Notes: generated by a model not told the origin, from the sequence alone. 64,000 nt of DNA from Micromonospora avicenniae (GCF_900156065.1 NZ_FTNF01000004.1:310001-374000); one strand, 5' to 3'. Positions 1 through 9,607 are shown, counted from the first letter of the stretch. Translations and numbers: made by a program.

Positions 1-1
1 C

Positions 2-364
2 GCCAACGGGATCATGGAGATGTTCCGGGTAGCGGCGGACTGGGGCAAGGACAAGAAGGACCCGAAGTCCACGCTCGTTCCGGGCGGCGGGAAGTACCAC
101 GGGCCCGTCGACGTACGGTTCGAGACGAACGAGCCGGCCACCATCTACTACACGACGGACGGCAGCCGGCCCACGCTCCAGTCGCAGCGGTACGAGGCGA
201 CCGATTTCCGTGAGCCGGGTCAGGTCTTCCACGTGACCGAGACGACCACGTTCAACTGGTTCTCGGTCGACGCGGCCGGCAACATCGAGCAGAACTACGA
301 CCCGACGAAGAACGACAAGCGCAACAACTACCGCACGGCGACGATCAAGATCGACAAGAAGTAG
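2..364 (+). CDS. C-terminal part of a secreted protein with a chitobiase/hexosaminidase C-terminal-like domain
   Basis: The frame is open from the first codon of the window to the TAG at 362-364, so this is the last 120 residues of a gene that begins upstream. The motif YYTTDGSRPT followed by aromatic-rich beta strands (TFNWFSVDAAGNIE) is typical of the small Ig-like chitobiase C-terminal (CHB_HEX_C) domain. This domain is often appended to secreted actinobacterial hydrolases, including M14 peptidases and glycosidases. The catalytic part is outside the window, so the enzyme class cannot be read. A strong hairpin follows 14 bases after the stop. Confidence 0.75.
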   Translation, partial: ANGIMEMFRVAADWGKDKKDPKSTLVPGGGKYHGPVDVRFETNEPATIYYTTDGSRPTLQSQRYEATDFREPGQVFHVTETTTFNWFSVDAAGNIEQNYDPTKNDKRNNYRTATIKIDKK

Positions 365-378
365 CTGCACCTCCTGGT

Positions 379-423
379 CATTGCCTCGTCGGTGCGGGGG
401 TAACCCGCACCGACGGGGCAATG
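379..423 (+). terminator. Rho-independent-type hairpin
   Basis: Two 20-base arms (379-398 and 404-423) pair over a 5-base loop with a single G-U wobble. The hairpin closes the upstream secreted-protein gene. There is no U-tract, as is common in high-GC actinobacteria. Confidence 0.75.
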
Positions 424-498
424 GTCGTGCGGGCCCGAGCCCCTCGCTTCGGGGCGGGAGCCCGACCGACCGCCGCGCCCGCGCGATCGGAGTCCGGC

Positions 499-525
499 TG
501 TCACAACTGCCGAGGCTGTCCTGTC
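499..525 (+). promoter_or_regulatory. ECF41-type promoter of the NmrA-like oxidoreductase
   Basis: TGTCACA at 499-505, a 16-base spacer and TGTC at 522-525 match the ECF41 consensus (TGTCACA, about 16 bases, CGTC) with one mismatch in the -10. The start codon lies 46 bases downstream. The same -35, spacer and -10 occur at 2463-2489, on the other side of the nearby ECF41 sigma gene. Confidence 0.65.
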
Positions 526-571
526 ATACGAGGCGAGAGAGCATCCTTCGGAATCAGGAAGGCCAACGAAC

Positions 572-1306
572 ATGAAGATCGCTGTCATCGGCGGTACCGG
601 GCTCATCGGGTCGCAGGTGGTCAAGATCCTGAACGCGAGCGGGCACGAGGCGGTGCCGCACTCCCCGTCCACCGGGCTGGACCTGCTCAGCGGGAAGGGC
701 CTGTCCGAGGCGCTGACCGGGGCCGACGTCGTGGTCAACCTGACGAACTCGCCGACCTTCGACGAGGCCTCGCCGGCGTTCTTCCAGACGACGATGGACA
801 ACCTCCTCGCGGCGGCCGACGACGCCGGCGTCGGGCACGCCGTGATCCTCTCGATCGTGGGTGCCGAGCTTGTGCCGGACCTGGTCTACTACCGGGCCAA
901 GGTGCTGCAGGAGGACATCCTCAAGGCCGGCCCCGTGCCCTACTCGATCGTCCGCGCCACGCAGTTCTTCGAGTTCATGGACGCCACGATGTCGTGGACG
1001 TCCGACGAGCACACCGTACGCCTGCCCGCCACGCTCATTCAGCCGATGGCCTCGGCGGATGTGGCCCAGGCCGTGGCCGACGTCGCCGTCGGCGCCCCGC
1101 TGCGGGGCACCCGCAACGTCGCCGGCCCCGAGGTCTTCCCCCTCGACGAGCTGGGCCGGATCACCCTCGCCACCCGAGGCGACCAGCGCACCGTCGTCAC
1201 CGACAACAGCGCCGGCCTGTTCGCCGCCGCCTCCGGTGACGCGCTCATCGCCAAGGAGGACGCCGTGATCTTCAAGACCACCTACCGGGAGTTCCTGGCC
1301 CGCTGA
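572..1306 (+). CDS. NmrA/atypical SDR family NAD(P)-binding oxidoreductase (ECF41 partner)
   Basis: The 244-residue product starts with a Rossmann motif, GGTGLIGS (residues 7-14), and has the atypical SDR (NmrA or uncharacterised epimerase-like) layout without an obvious YxxxK. It is probably a cytosolic NAD(P)H-dependent oxidoreductase whose substrate cannot be told. An AGGAAGG ribosome-binding site lies 9 bases upstream of the ATG. The gene is convergent with an ECF41/SigJ sigma gene. Members of this sigma group are usually linked to a carboxymuconolactone decarboxylase, an oxidoreductase or an epimerase gene (the COE partners). The ECF41-type promoter at 499-525 supports this pairing. Confidence 0.85.
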   Translation: MKIAVIGGTGLIGSQVVKILNASGHEAVPHSPSTGLDLLSGKGLSEALTGADVVVNLTNSPTFDEASPAFFQTTMDNLLAAADDAGVGHAVILSIVGAELVPDLVYYRAKVLQEDILKAGPVPYSIVRATQFFEFMDATMSWTSDEHTVRLPATLIQPMASADVAQAVADVAVGAPLRGTRNVAGPEVFPLDELGRITLATRGDQRTVVTDNSAGLFAAASGDALIAKEDAVIFKTTYREFLAR

Positions 1307-1319
1307 CGACCCGACCGGG

Positions 1320-1345
1320 GCCCGCACGTCGTGCGTCGTGCGGGC
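1320..1345. terminator. Hairpin between convergent genes
   Basis: GCCCGCACG (1320-1328) pairs perfectly with CGTGCGGGC (1337-1345) over an 8-base loop. It lies between the plus-strand oxidoreductase and the minus-strand sigma factor and could serve both. Confidence 0.6.
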
Positions 1346-1441
1346 TCCGTCGGTGGTCGCGGGTGTCCGTCGTGCCGGGAGCGGCTGGCCAGCCGGCGCT
1401 CAGCGGCGAGGCCGCCGGCGCAGCTGTTCCGTGACGGCGGG

Positions 1442-2347
1442 TCAGGCCGGGGCGGGCACCGCCTTGTTCTTCCGGGGGTTCACCATCCACAGCACCTGGT
1501 CGATGCCCTCGGTCGAGGCGCTGACCGTGATCAGCCCGTAGACCTCGCCGTCCTGCCGCAGCACGGCGGACGTCTGCCCGTTGGTCGTCACCCACCGCAC
1601 CTCGACGCTCTCCCAGAACCAGGCGATCGCGGCCAGGTACTTGACCACACGCTCCGCTCCCACCACTGGCCGCCGGGAGACCCGCACCCTGCCGTCGCCG
1701 TCGGCGATGTTGGTCACGTTCGCGGCCAGGAGCTGCTCCAACGCGGCCATGTCGCCGGAGCGGGCCGCCGCGATGAAGGTGGTCAGCAGCTCCCGCTGGG
1801 CGGCCGCGCTCACCGGCGTACGCCGCTCCTCGGTCATGTGTTTGCGCGCCCGGCTGACCAGCTGGCGCACCGCGGGTTCGGTCGACTGCAGGATGGCGGC
1901 GATCTGCCCGTACGGGTAGTCGAACGCCTCCCGCAGGACATAAGCCGCACGCTCGTTGGGCCTGAGCTTCTCCATCAGCAGCAGCGTGGCGAACTCCAGC
2001 GCCTCCCCGCGCTCGGCCCCAAGGTACGGGTCCGCGCTCGTGTCGACGGGCTCGGGCAGCCATGGTCCGATGTACGTCTCGCGCCGCACCCGTGCCGACT
2101 GAAGTGCGTTGATGGCCAACCGGGTGGTCGTCGTGGCCAGGAACGCGGCCGGGTTGACCACCGCGCCGCGGTCGCACGTCTGCCACCGCAGCCACACCTC
2201 CTGCAACAGGTCCTCGGCCTCGGTGGCGCTGCTGAGCATGCGGTACGCGATCCCGAACAGGCGCGGCCGCACGCTCGTGAAGATCGCGGCGGCCTCTTGG
2301 AGATCATCGGCCCCAGCCGGCCCAGGATTCACACCGGAATCCGCCAT
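1442..2347 (-). CDS. sigJ: ECF41-group RNA polymerase sigma factor (SigJ-like) with C-terminal SnoaL-like domain
   Basis: This 301-residue sigma factor has region 2 near residues 18-85 (YRMLSSATEAEDLLQEVWLRW) and region 4 near 120-185 (RPNERAAYVLREAF, then a helix-turn-helix with TEPAVRQLVSRAR). A SnoaL/NTF2-like C-terminal domain fills residues 195-300. This architecture defines the ECF41 group, where the C-terminal domain, rather than a separate anti-sigma factor, tunes activity. I chose the start MADSGVNPG at 2347 because a longer frame to 2455 adds a low-complexity arginine-rich stretch unlike the family. No ECF41 promoter was found upstream on its own strand, which is unusual because many members are self-activated. 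Confidence 0.9.
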   Translation of the reverse strand: MADSGVNPGPAGADDLQEAAAIFTSVRPRLFGIAYRMLSSATEAEDLLQEVWLRWQTCDRGAVVNPAAFLATTTTRLAINALQSARVRRETYIGPWLPEPVDTSADPYLGAERGEALEFATLLLMEKLRPNERAAYVLREAFDYPYGQIAAILQSTEPAVRQLVSRARKHMTEERRTPVSAAAQRELLTTFIAAARSGDMAALEQLLAANVTNIADGDGRVRVSRRPVVGAERVVKYLAAIAWFWESVEVRWVTTNGQTSAVLRQDGEVYGLITVSASTEGIDQVLWMVNPRKNKAVPAPA

Positions 2348-2462
2348 CGCTCGCCCCCGTCCGGATCGTGTCGCGGCTCCCGCCCCCCGACCATCGTGAT
2401 CCGGAGATTCCTCGGTCGCCAACGCCGGGCGGGCGGCAGTGACGTTGGCGACCACGCGCCGC

Positions 2463-2489
2463 TGTCACATTCCCCGTGGTTGCGCTGTC
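2463..2489 (+). promoter_or_regulatory. ECF41-type promoter facing the tetR-gap operon
   Basis: TGTCACA at 2463-2469, a 16-base spacer and TGTC at 2486-2489 repeat exactly the -35, spacer length and -10 seen at 499-525. It reads rightward, away from the sigma gene and toward the TetR-GAPDH operon, whose first start codon is about 110 bases downstream. Confidence 0.55.
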
Positions 2490-2587
2490 TCACTGGCGAC
2501 GAGGTCCCCGGCAACGTCGCCGGGGGCCTCGCGCCGGCCTCGTGCGCACCGGGGCCAGTCATGGAACCGAGTGGGACCGAGGCAGGC

Positions 2588-2600
2588 TGTACCTACTGGT

Positions 2601-2607
<7 letters not shown>
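2588..2607. promoter_or_regulatory. Palindromic operator overlapping the tetR start
   Basis: A 20-base inverted repeat with 16 of 20 symmetric positions (TGTACcTaC...GtAtGTACA) overlaps the ATG at 2601 and ends 8 bases before an in-frame GTG at 2616. TetR proteins usually bind such palindromes at their own promoters, so this is the likely autoregulatory site of the downstream gene. Binding here would block transcription elongation or initiation into both tetR and gap. Confidence 0.65.
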
Positions 2608-4225
<1,618 letters not shown>

Positions 4226-4243
4226 CGCCGAGGAGGACGACTG

Positions 4244-4274
4244 CGGCGTGCTCAGCCGCCGGCTGAGCACGCCG
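4244..4274 (+). terminator. Strong hairpin after gap
   Basis: A 15-base perfect inverted repeat (CGGCGTGCTCAGCCG and its complement) is separated by one base, so the RNA would form a long GC-rich stem 18 bases after the gap stop. It ends the tetR-gap operon and separates it from the STM4015-4011 operon. Confidence 0.75.
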
Positions 4275-4389
4275 TGCGGCGCGGGTGTCCGTCCGCATAG
4301 GACCCGCCGACAGGCCACCGGTGATCAACATGTCGGGGTGGCCTGTTACGGTCGCGCCGCCCATGTCGCAGTCGACCCCGGAGGTTGCC

Positions 4390-4542
4390 GTGATCCGCTC
4401 GCACATGTCGTCGTTCGCCGATCTGCCGGTGCCACGCCGCACACCACGGTTCGCCCTGCCGGACGGTACGGTTCTCCGGGTCGCGGACCTCGCCGCAGAT
4501 CGCGACGCCGGGCAGTACGACTACTCCGTGGTCGGGGAGTGA
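4390..4542 (+). CDS. 50-residue peptide at the head of the STM4015-4011 operon
   Basis: A GTG at 4390 follows a perfect GGAGG (4380-4384) with 5-base spacing. The 51-codon frame ends 6 bases before the ATG of the STM4015-like gene. Third positions are about 80 percent G or C, consistent with coding. The product is hydrophilic and has no signal peptide or membrane segment. Its middle reads RFALPDGTVLRVADLAADRD and it ends GQYDYSVVGE. I do not recognise a family. The operon encodes two radical SAM enzymes and an ATP-grasp protein, so a peptide substrate (RiPP-like precursor) is a reasonable hypothesis. A small structural partner is equally possible. Confidence 0.6.
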   Translation: MIRSHMSSFADLPVPRRTPRFALPDGTVLRVADLAADRDAGQYDYSVVGE

Positions 4543-4548
4543 TCGGCG

Positions 4549-5496
4549 ATGGCATTCGGTTCCCACGCGAACTCCTTCGCCGGCCGGCCGGTGGTCGAGG
4601 TCCCCGAGGAGGGCCCGCTTCCGGCCGTGGACGGTCCGGTCTCGTGGCGGATCGCCCGCTGGGACTTCGAGGACGACGACGAGGACGTGGTCTCCGAGGA
4701 GTTCCAGGCGGCGTTCGAGGAGTTCGTCGCGCAGGCCGGTCCGACGGTGGAGTCCCTGGTCGTCGGTGCCTGGGGGTACGCCGCGTTCAACCCCGCCCCG
4801 ATCGAGCAGCTCTGCGAGGCGGCGCCACGCCTGCCCGCGCTGCGGGCCCTGTTCCTCGGCGACATGACCGGCGAGGAGTGTGAGGTCTCCTGGATGAAGG
4901 TCGGTGACGTCAGCAAGTTGCTGGCGGCGTACCCGGCCTTGGAGGTGCTACGGGTACGCGGTGGCGAGGATTTCCGCTTCTCCCCGGTCCGGCATCCCCG
5001 GCTGCGTGAGTTGGCGGTGGAGAGCGGCGGGCTGTCGCGGGAGTTCGTCGGCGCGGTGCTCGACTCCGAACTGCCCGCGCTGACCGACCTTGAGCTGTGG
5101 CTCGGCACCAACTACTACGGCGGCGACTCGACGACCGCGGACCTGGCGCCGCTGCTCGCCGGGGAACGGTTTTCGCAGCTGCGCCGGTTGGGGCTGCGCA
5201 ACGCGGACATCGCCGACGAGGTCGCGCGGGCGCTGGCGTCCGCGCCGGTGGTCCGCCGGATCGAGCGGCTGGACCTGTCGCTGGGCACCCTCGGTGACGA
5301 GGGTGCGGCCGCGCTGCTGGCCGGTCAACCGTTGACCCACTTGGCGGAACTCGACCTGCATCACCACTTCATGTCCGAGGAGGTGGCGGCGTCGGTGGTC
5401 GCCGCGCTGCCGGACGTCCGGGTCGACGTGTCCGAGCCGCAGAAGCCCGACGAGTACGCCGGTGAGAGCCACCGTTACACGGCGGTGTCGGAGTGA
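4549..5496 (+). CDS. STM4015 family protein (leucine-rich-repeat-like)
   Basis: The 315-residue protein has an acidic N-terminal region (WDFEDDDEDVVSEEFQAAFE, about residues 43-62). After it come repeated leucine-rich units such as LRALFLGDMTG, LEVLRVRGG, LRELAVESGG, LTDLELWLGTN, LRRLGLRNADI, IERLDLSLGTLGDEG and LAELDLHHH. This matches the STM4015 family, named after a Salmonella Typhimurium locus and always found with the other STM4011-4014 genes. The repeats suggest a protein-binding scaffold; no enzymatic residues are apparent. The gene is the second of a six-gene operon, and one base separates its stop from the next ATG. Confidence 0.88.
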   Translation: MAFGSHANSFAGRPVVEVPEEGPLPAVDGPVSWRIARWDFEDDDEDVVSEEFQAAFEEFVAQAGPTVESLVVGAWGYAAFNPAPIEQLCEAAPRLPALRALFLGDMTGEECEVSWMKVGDVSKLLAAYPALEVLRVRGGEDFRFSPVRHPRLRELAVESGGLSREFVGAVLDSELPALTDLELWLGTNYYGGDSTTADLAPLLAGERFSQLRRLGLRNADIADEVARALASAPVVRRIERLDLSLGTLGDEGAAALLAGQPLTHLAELDLHHHFMSEEVAASVVAALPDVRVDVSEPQKPDEYAGESHRYTAVSE

Positions 5497-5497
5497 C

Positions 5498-6601
5498 ATG
5501 CGGCTGACCGTCGTCGGCAACCCCGACAACCGGCGGGTGGGGATGTTCACCCGGGCGGTGCTGGCCGCCGGCCTGCCCCGGCCCGAGGTGCTGCCCTGGG
5601 CCGACCTGCTGGCCGGGGCCGCGCCGCCTCCCGCCGGGGCGCTGGTACGGGTGGACTCGCCCGGGGAGGACCCGCAGGTCGACCGGATGCTGCGCCGGGC
5701 GGCCACCGCCGCCCGGCACGGTGAGCTGGTCGGCCTCGCCGACGCGTACGCCGGTCTGGTCGGTGGCCTGGCCCGGGTGGCCGCCGGCGGCGCGGACCTG
5801 CTCAACCGGCCGGAGGACGTCGCGATGCTCTGCGACAAGCGGCGCTGCCACGCCCTGCTGTCGGCGGCCGGGGTGCCGGTGCCCGCCGCGCTGCCGCCCG
5901 TCGCCGGCTACGCCCAGCTGCGGGCGGCGATGGCGGCGGCCGGCTGGGCCAGGGTCTTCGTCAAGCCCGCGCACGGCTCGTCCGCCGCCGGGGTGCTGGC
6001 GCTCGCGGTCGGCCCCCGGCGGGTGCAGGCGATCACCACGATCGAACACACCCCGGACGCGCTGTACAACTCGCTGCGGGTGCGCAGCTACACCGACGAG
6101 CCGGAGATCGCGGCGATCGTCGACCGGCTCGCGCCGGACGGCCTGCACGTCGAACGGTGGCTGCCGAAGGCCGGCCTCGGCAACCGGGTGGTCGACGTGC
6201 GGGTGCTGGTCGTCGCGGGGCGGCCGACGCACGCGGTGGTCCGCGCCGCCCACGGGCCGCTGACCAATCTGCACCTCGGCAACGCGCGCGGTGACCTCGG
6301 CGAGCTGCGGGCCGCGGTCGGACCGCGGGGCTGGTCGGCGGCGATGGAGACGTGCGAGCGGGTCGCCGCCTGCTTCCCCGGTTCGCTGCACGTCGGGATC
6401 GACCTGATGTTCCTGGCCGGCTGGCGTCGGCACGCCGTGGCCGAGGTCAACGCCTTCGGTGACCTGCTGCCCGGTGTGCTTTCCGACGGGCGCGACAGCT
6501 ACGCCGAGCAGGTGCACGCGCTGACCAGTGGCCGATGGCGGCGGTGGCGGGCGTCCCTCGGGGCGGAGCCGGCTCGGGAGGTGGTCGCGTGCGGAGCCTG
6601 A
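5498..6601 (+). CDS. STM4014 family ATP-grasp-like protein
   Basis: The 367-residue protein has an N-terminal pre-grasp domain (MRLTVVGNPDNRRVGMF) and a central ATP-grasp fold: CDKRRCHALLSAAGVPVP, VFVKPAHGSSAAGVLAL near residues 152-168, and a C-terminal metal-binding segment with HVGIDLMFL and EVNAFGDLLPG. ATP-grasp enzymes join a carboxylate to a nucleophile through an acyl phosphate. This family is a fixed partner of STM4011-4015 and has no assigned reaction. It probably acts in the cytosol on the product of the other operon members. The next gene starts inside its last 13 bases. Confidence 0.88.
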   Translation: MRLTVVGNPDNRRVGMFTRAVLAAGLPRPEVLPWADLLAGAAPPPAGALVRVDSPGEDPQVDRMLRRAATAARHGELVGLADAYAGLVGGLARVAAGGADLLNRPEDVAMLCDKRRCHALLSAAGVPVPAALPPVAGYAQLRAAMAAAGWARVFVKPAHGSSAAGVLALAVGPRRVQAITTIEHTPDALYNSLRVRSYTDEPEIAAIVDRLAPDGLHVERWLPKAGLGNRVVDVRVLVVAGRPTHAVVRAAHGPLTNLHLGNARGDLGELRAAVGPRGWSAAMETCERVAACFPGSLHVGIDLMFLAGWRRHAVAEVNAFGDLLPGVLSDGRDSYAEQVHALTSGRWRRWRASLGAEPAREVVACGA

Positions 6602-7392
6602 TCGGCAGTCACGACGTGCTCCTGGTCACCCTCGACACGCTGCGCTACGACGTGGCCGCCGAGCTGGCCGCGACGGGGCGTACCCCGAATCTCGTCCGGG
6701 CGTTGCCGGAGGGCCGGTGGGGAAGGCGCCACTCCCCCGCCAGCTTCACCTACGCCGCGCACCACGCCTTCTTCGCCGGTTTCCTGCCCACGCCGGTGGA
6801 ACCGGGCCGGCACGAGCGGCTCTACGCGGCGGCCTTCCCGGGCAGCGAAACGTCCGGCCCGGACACCTGGGTGTTCGACGCGCCGGACCTGCCGACCGCG
6901 CTCGCCGGCGTCGGCTACCACACGCTCTGCCTGGGCGGGGTCGGGTTCTTCAACCGGAACAGCCCGCTCGGCGCGGTGCTTCCGGGCCTGTTCACCGAGG
7001 CGCACTGGGAGGCGGAGTTCGGGGTCACCTCCCCGACCTGCCTGGACGCGCAGCTCGAACGGCTCGCCGAGGTGCTGCCCCGCGTGCCGGCTACGCAGCC
7101 GCTGTTCACCTTCCTCAACGTCGCCGCGTTGCACCAGCCCAACCGGCACCACCTACCCGGTGCCGAGGTCGACAGCCTGGCCAGCCACACCGCCGCACTG
7201 GAGTACGTGGACGGTCGGATCGGCCGGTTGTTCAACCTGGTCACCGGCCGCGGCCGGCCGGTGTTCACGATCATCTGCTCCGATCACGGCACGGCCTACG
7301 GAGAGGACGGGCACACCGGCCACCGGATCGGCCACGACGTGGTGTGGACCGTCCCGTACGCCCACTTCACCCTGCAACCGGGAGAATGGTGA
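6589..7392 (+). CDS. STM4013 family hydrolase (alkaline phosphatase/sulfatase fold)
   Basis: The 267-residue protein carries a metal-binding motif near its N-terminus (DVLLVTLDTLRYD with Asp16), a conserved PASFTYAAHHAFFAGFLPTP segment that would hold the catalytic Thr/Ser, and a C-terminal SDHGTAYGEDGHTGHRIGHD cluster of Asp and His ligands. These are the signatures of the alkaline phosphatase/sulfatase superfamily, and the order fits the STM4013/SEN3800 family. I chose the GTG at 6589 because GGGAGG (6576-6581) precedes it by 7 bases and the family start matches; an upstream ATG at 6535 lies well inside STM4014. It overlaps both neighbours. The substrate is unknown. Confidence 0.87.
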   Translation: MRSLIGSHDVLLVTLDTLRYDVAAELAATGRTPNLVRALPEGRWGRRHSPASFTYAAHHAFFAGFLPTPVEPGRHERLYAAAFPGSETSGPDTWVFDAPDLPTALAGVGYHTLCLGGVGFFNRNSPLGAVLPGLFTEAHWEAEFGVTSPTCLDAQLERLAEVLPRVPATQPLFTFLNVAALHQPNRHHLPGAEVDSLASHTAALEYVDGRIGRLFNLVTGRGRPVFTIICSDHGTAYGEDGHTGHRIGHDVVWTVPYAHFTLQPGEW

Positions 7393-8714
7393 CCAGCACC
7401 GACCCGAGCCTCGACGGCTCGCCGTACCAGCAGTACCTGTACGCGTACCCGCACAAGACCTCGTACCGGCCGCTGCGGCCCCGTCCCCGGTTGGCAGACG
7501 TGTGGCGAGCCGAGGCGCGAGATGCGCTCTTCCTCTACCTGCACGTGCCGTTCTGCGAGATGCGCTGCGGCTTCTGCAACCTCTTCACCCGCGCCAACGC
7601 GCCGGAGGAGCAGGTCACCGCGTACCTACGGCAGCTGCGCCGGCAGGCCGAACGGGTCGCCGACGCGCTCGGCGACGACGCCGGGTACGTCCGCGCCGCG
7701 TTCGGCGGTGGTACCCCGACGTATCTCACCGCCGACGAGCTGACCGAACTGTTCGACATCGCCACCGCCACGGTCGGCGCCCGGCTGCCGGGCGTACCCC
7801 TGTCGGTGGAGACCTCACCGGCCACCGCGACGCCGGACCGGCTCGCGGTGCTCGCCGCGCACGGCACGACCCGGGTGAGCATCGGCGTGCAGAGCTTCCT
7901 GGACGTCGAGGCCCGCGCCGCCGGCCGGCCGCAACGCCGGACCGAGGTGGAGGCCGCGCTGGGCGCGATCCGCGACGCCCGGATCCCGGTGCTCAACATC
8001 GACCTGATCTACGGCATCGACGGGCAGACCGCCGACACCTGGCAGCAGAGCCTCGACGCGGCGCTGGCCTGGCGGCCCGAGGAGCTGTACCTGTACCCGC
8101 TCTACGTCCGGCCGCTCACCGGCCTCGGCCGGCGCGCCCATGCCCGCGCCGACTGGGACGCCCAGCGGCTCGCCCTCTACCGGCAGGCAGTGGACACCCT
8201 CGGCGCGGCCGGATACCGGCAGGAATCCATGCGGCAGTTCCGCCGTGCGGACGCACCGGTGCCGGACGGCCCGGACTACTGCTGCCAGGACGACGGCATG
8301 GTCGGCCTCGGGTGCGGCGCCCGCTCCTACACCACCGCGCTGCACTACTCGTTCGACTACGCGGTGAGCGTCTCCCAGGTGCGGGCGGTACTCGACGACT
8401 ACCTCGCCCGCCCCGCCGACGACTTCGGGTACGCCGAGTTCGGGTTCCACCTCGACGGCGCCGAGCAGCGCCGGCGTTGGCTGCTCAAGTCGCTGCTTCG
8501 CGCCGAGGGCGTCGACGCCGACGCCTACCGGACCCGCTTCGGTCGTCCGCCGACCGAAGACTTCCCTCAGCTCGGCGGGCTCGTCGAGCGGGGCTGGGCC
8601 ACCGCGGACGGGCTACGACTCACCCCCGCGGGGCTGGCCCGGTCCGACGCCATCGGCCCGTGGCTCACCTCCGCCGAGGTCCACCACGCGATGACCGGGT
8701 ACGTGCCGCGGTGA
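7386..8714 (+). CDS. STM4012 family radical SAM protein (HemW-like)
   Basis: The 442-residue protein has the radical SAM CxxxCxxC motif as CEMRCGFC (Cys57, Cys61, Cys64) after the beta strand LYLHVPF. The GGGTPT motif, SIGVQSF and the NIDLIYGIDGQT segment show a coproporphyrinogen dehydrogenase/HemW-like TIM barrel. It would bind a 4Fe-4S cluster and S-adenosylmethionine and start radical chemistry on an unknown substrate. An ATG at 7386 and a GTG at 7389 are both possible starts; the GTG has better spacing from GGGAG. It overlaps STM4013 by 7 bases and its last bases overlap the next start. It should not be annotated as HemN or HemW, because its operon context is that of STM4012. Confidence 0.9.
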   Translation: MVTSTDPSLDGSPYQQYLYAYPHKTSYRPLRPRPRLADVWRAEARDALFLYLHVPFCEMRCGFCNLFTRANAPEEQVTAYLRQLRRQAERVADALGDDAGYVRAAFGGGTPTYLTADELTELFDIATATVGARLPGVPLSVETSPATATPDRLAVLAAHGTTRVSIGVQSFLDVEARAAGRPQRRTEVEAALGAIRDARIPVLNIDLIYGIDGQTADTWQQSLDAALAWRPEELYLYPLYVRPLTGLGRRAHARADWDAQRLALYRQAVDTLGAAGYRQESMRQFRRADAPVPDGPDYCCQDDGMVGLGCGARSYTTALHYSFDYAVSVSQVRAVLDDYLARPADDFGYAEFGFHLDGAEQRRRWLLKSLLRAEGVDADAYRTRFGRPPTEDFPQLGGLVERGWATADGLRLTPAGLARSDAIGPWLTSAEVHHAMTGYVPR

Positions 8715-9607
8715 ACCTGGCGATCCTCTACCGCGGGCCGCTGGCGAGCTGCAACTACGACTGCCCGTACTGTCCGTTCGCCAAGCGGCACGACCCGCCC
8801 GAACTGCTGCGCGCGGACCGGGCCGCGCTGACCCGGTTCACCGGCTGGGTGGCCGAGACCACCGACGTACGCCTGTCGGTGCTGTTCACGCCGTGGGGTG
8901 AGGGGCTGACCCGCAGTTGGTACCGGGACGCGATGGTGTCGCTGTCCCACCTGCCGCACGTGGAGCGGGTGGTCATCCAGACCAACCTGGCCGCCCGCGT
9001 CGACTGGCTGGCCGACGCAGATCCCCGCTCCGCCGCCCTCTGGACGACCTACCATCCCGGGCAGGTCACGCGGGAGCGGTTCCTGCGACGCTGCTCCCGC
9101 CTGTCCGAACTGGGCATCCGGTACTCCGTCGGCGTGGTCGGCCTGCCGGAACACCTCGACGAGGCGCGGGCGCTGCGTGCCGCCCTGCCCGAGGAGGTCT
9201 ACCTGTGGGTGAACGCCGCCGAAGGTCGCCGCTACGACGCCACCGAGGAGGCGACCTGGACCGAACTGGATCCGCACTTCGGCTACAGCGTCCGGCCGCA
9301 CCTGTCCCTCGGCCAGCCCTGCCACGCCGGGGAGACGGCCGTGTCCGTGCTCGGCGACGGCACGGTACGCCGCTGCCACTTCATCCAGACCCCGATCGGC
9401 AACCTCTACGACGGCTCGTGGCGCGCCGCCCTCATGCCTCGGCCGTGCGGCACCTCGATCTGCGACTGCCACATCGGATACGTCCACCTCAAGCCGCTCG
9501 GTTTGCGGGACGTCTTCGCCGGCGGGGTGCTGGAGCGCATCCCGGCCGACTGGCCACGGCGGCACCTCGTCCAGGCCGGTCCGCGTGAGGTGCAGCGCCG
9601 GCCCTGA
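8711..9607 (+). CDS. STM4011 family radical SAM protein
   Basis: The 298-residue protein begins MNLAILYRGPLASCNYDCPYC, giving the radical SAM cysteines Cys14, Cys18 and Cys21 almost at the N-terminus. A second Cys/His-rich region (QPCHAGE, RRCHF, GTSICDCHIGYVH) near residues 205-260 could bind an auxiliary iron-sulfur cluster, as in SPASM/twitch enzymes. The GTG start overlaps the TGA of STM4012 (GTGA), so the two are translationally coupled. It closes the conserved five-gene block. Its reaction has not been established for the family. The auxiliary cysteines favour a peptide or amino-acid-linked substrate, but this is inference. Confidence 0.9.
   Translation: MNLAILYRGPLASCNYDCPYCPFAKRHDPPELLRADRAALTRFTGWVAETTDVRLSVLFTPWGEGLTRSWYRDAMVSLSHLPHVERVVIQTNLAARVDWLADADPRSAALWTTYHPGQVTRERFLRRCSRLSELGIRYSVGVVGLPEHLDEARALRAALPEEVYLWVNAAEGRRYDATEEATWTELDPHFGYSVRPHLSLGQPCHAGETAVSVLGDGTVRRCHFIQTPIGNLYDGSWRAALMPRPCGTSICDCHIGYVHLKPLGLRDVFAGGVLERIPADWPRRHLVQAGPREVQRRP

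Noticed and set aside
7386..8714. Annotating the radical SAM protein as HemN or HemW
   Set aside because: The fold is shared, but the operon and family features identify STM4012.
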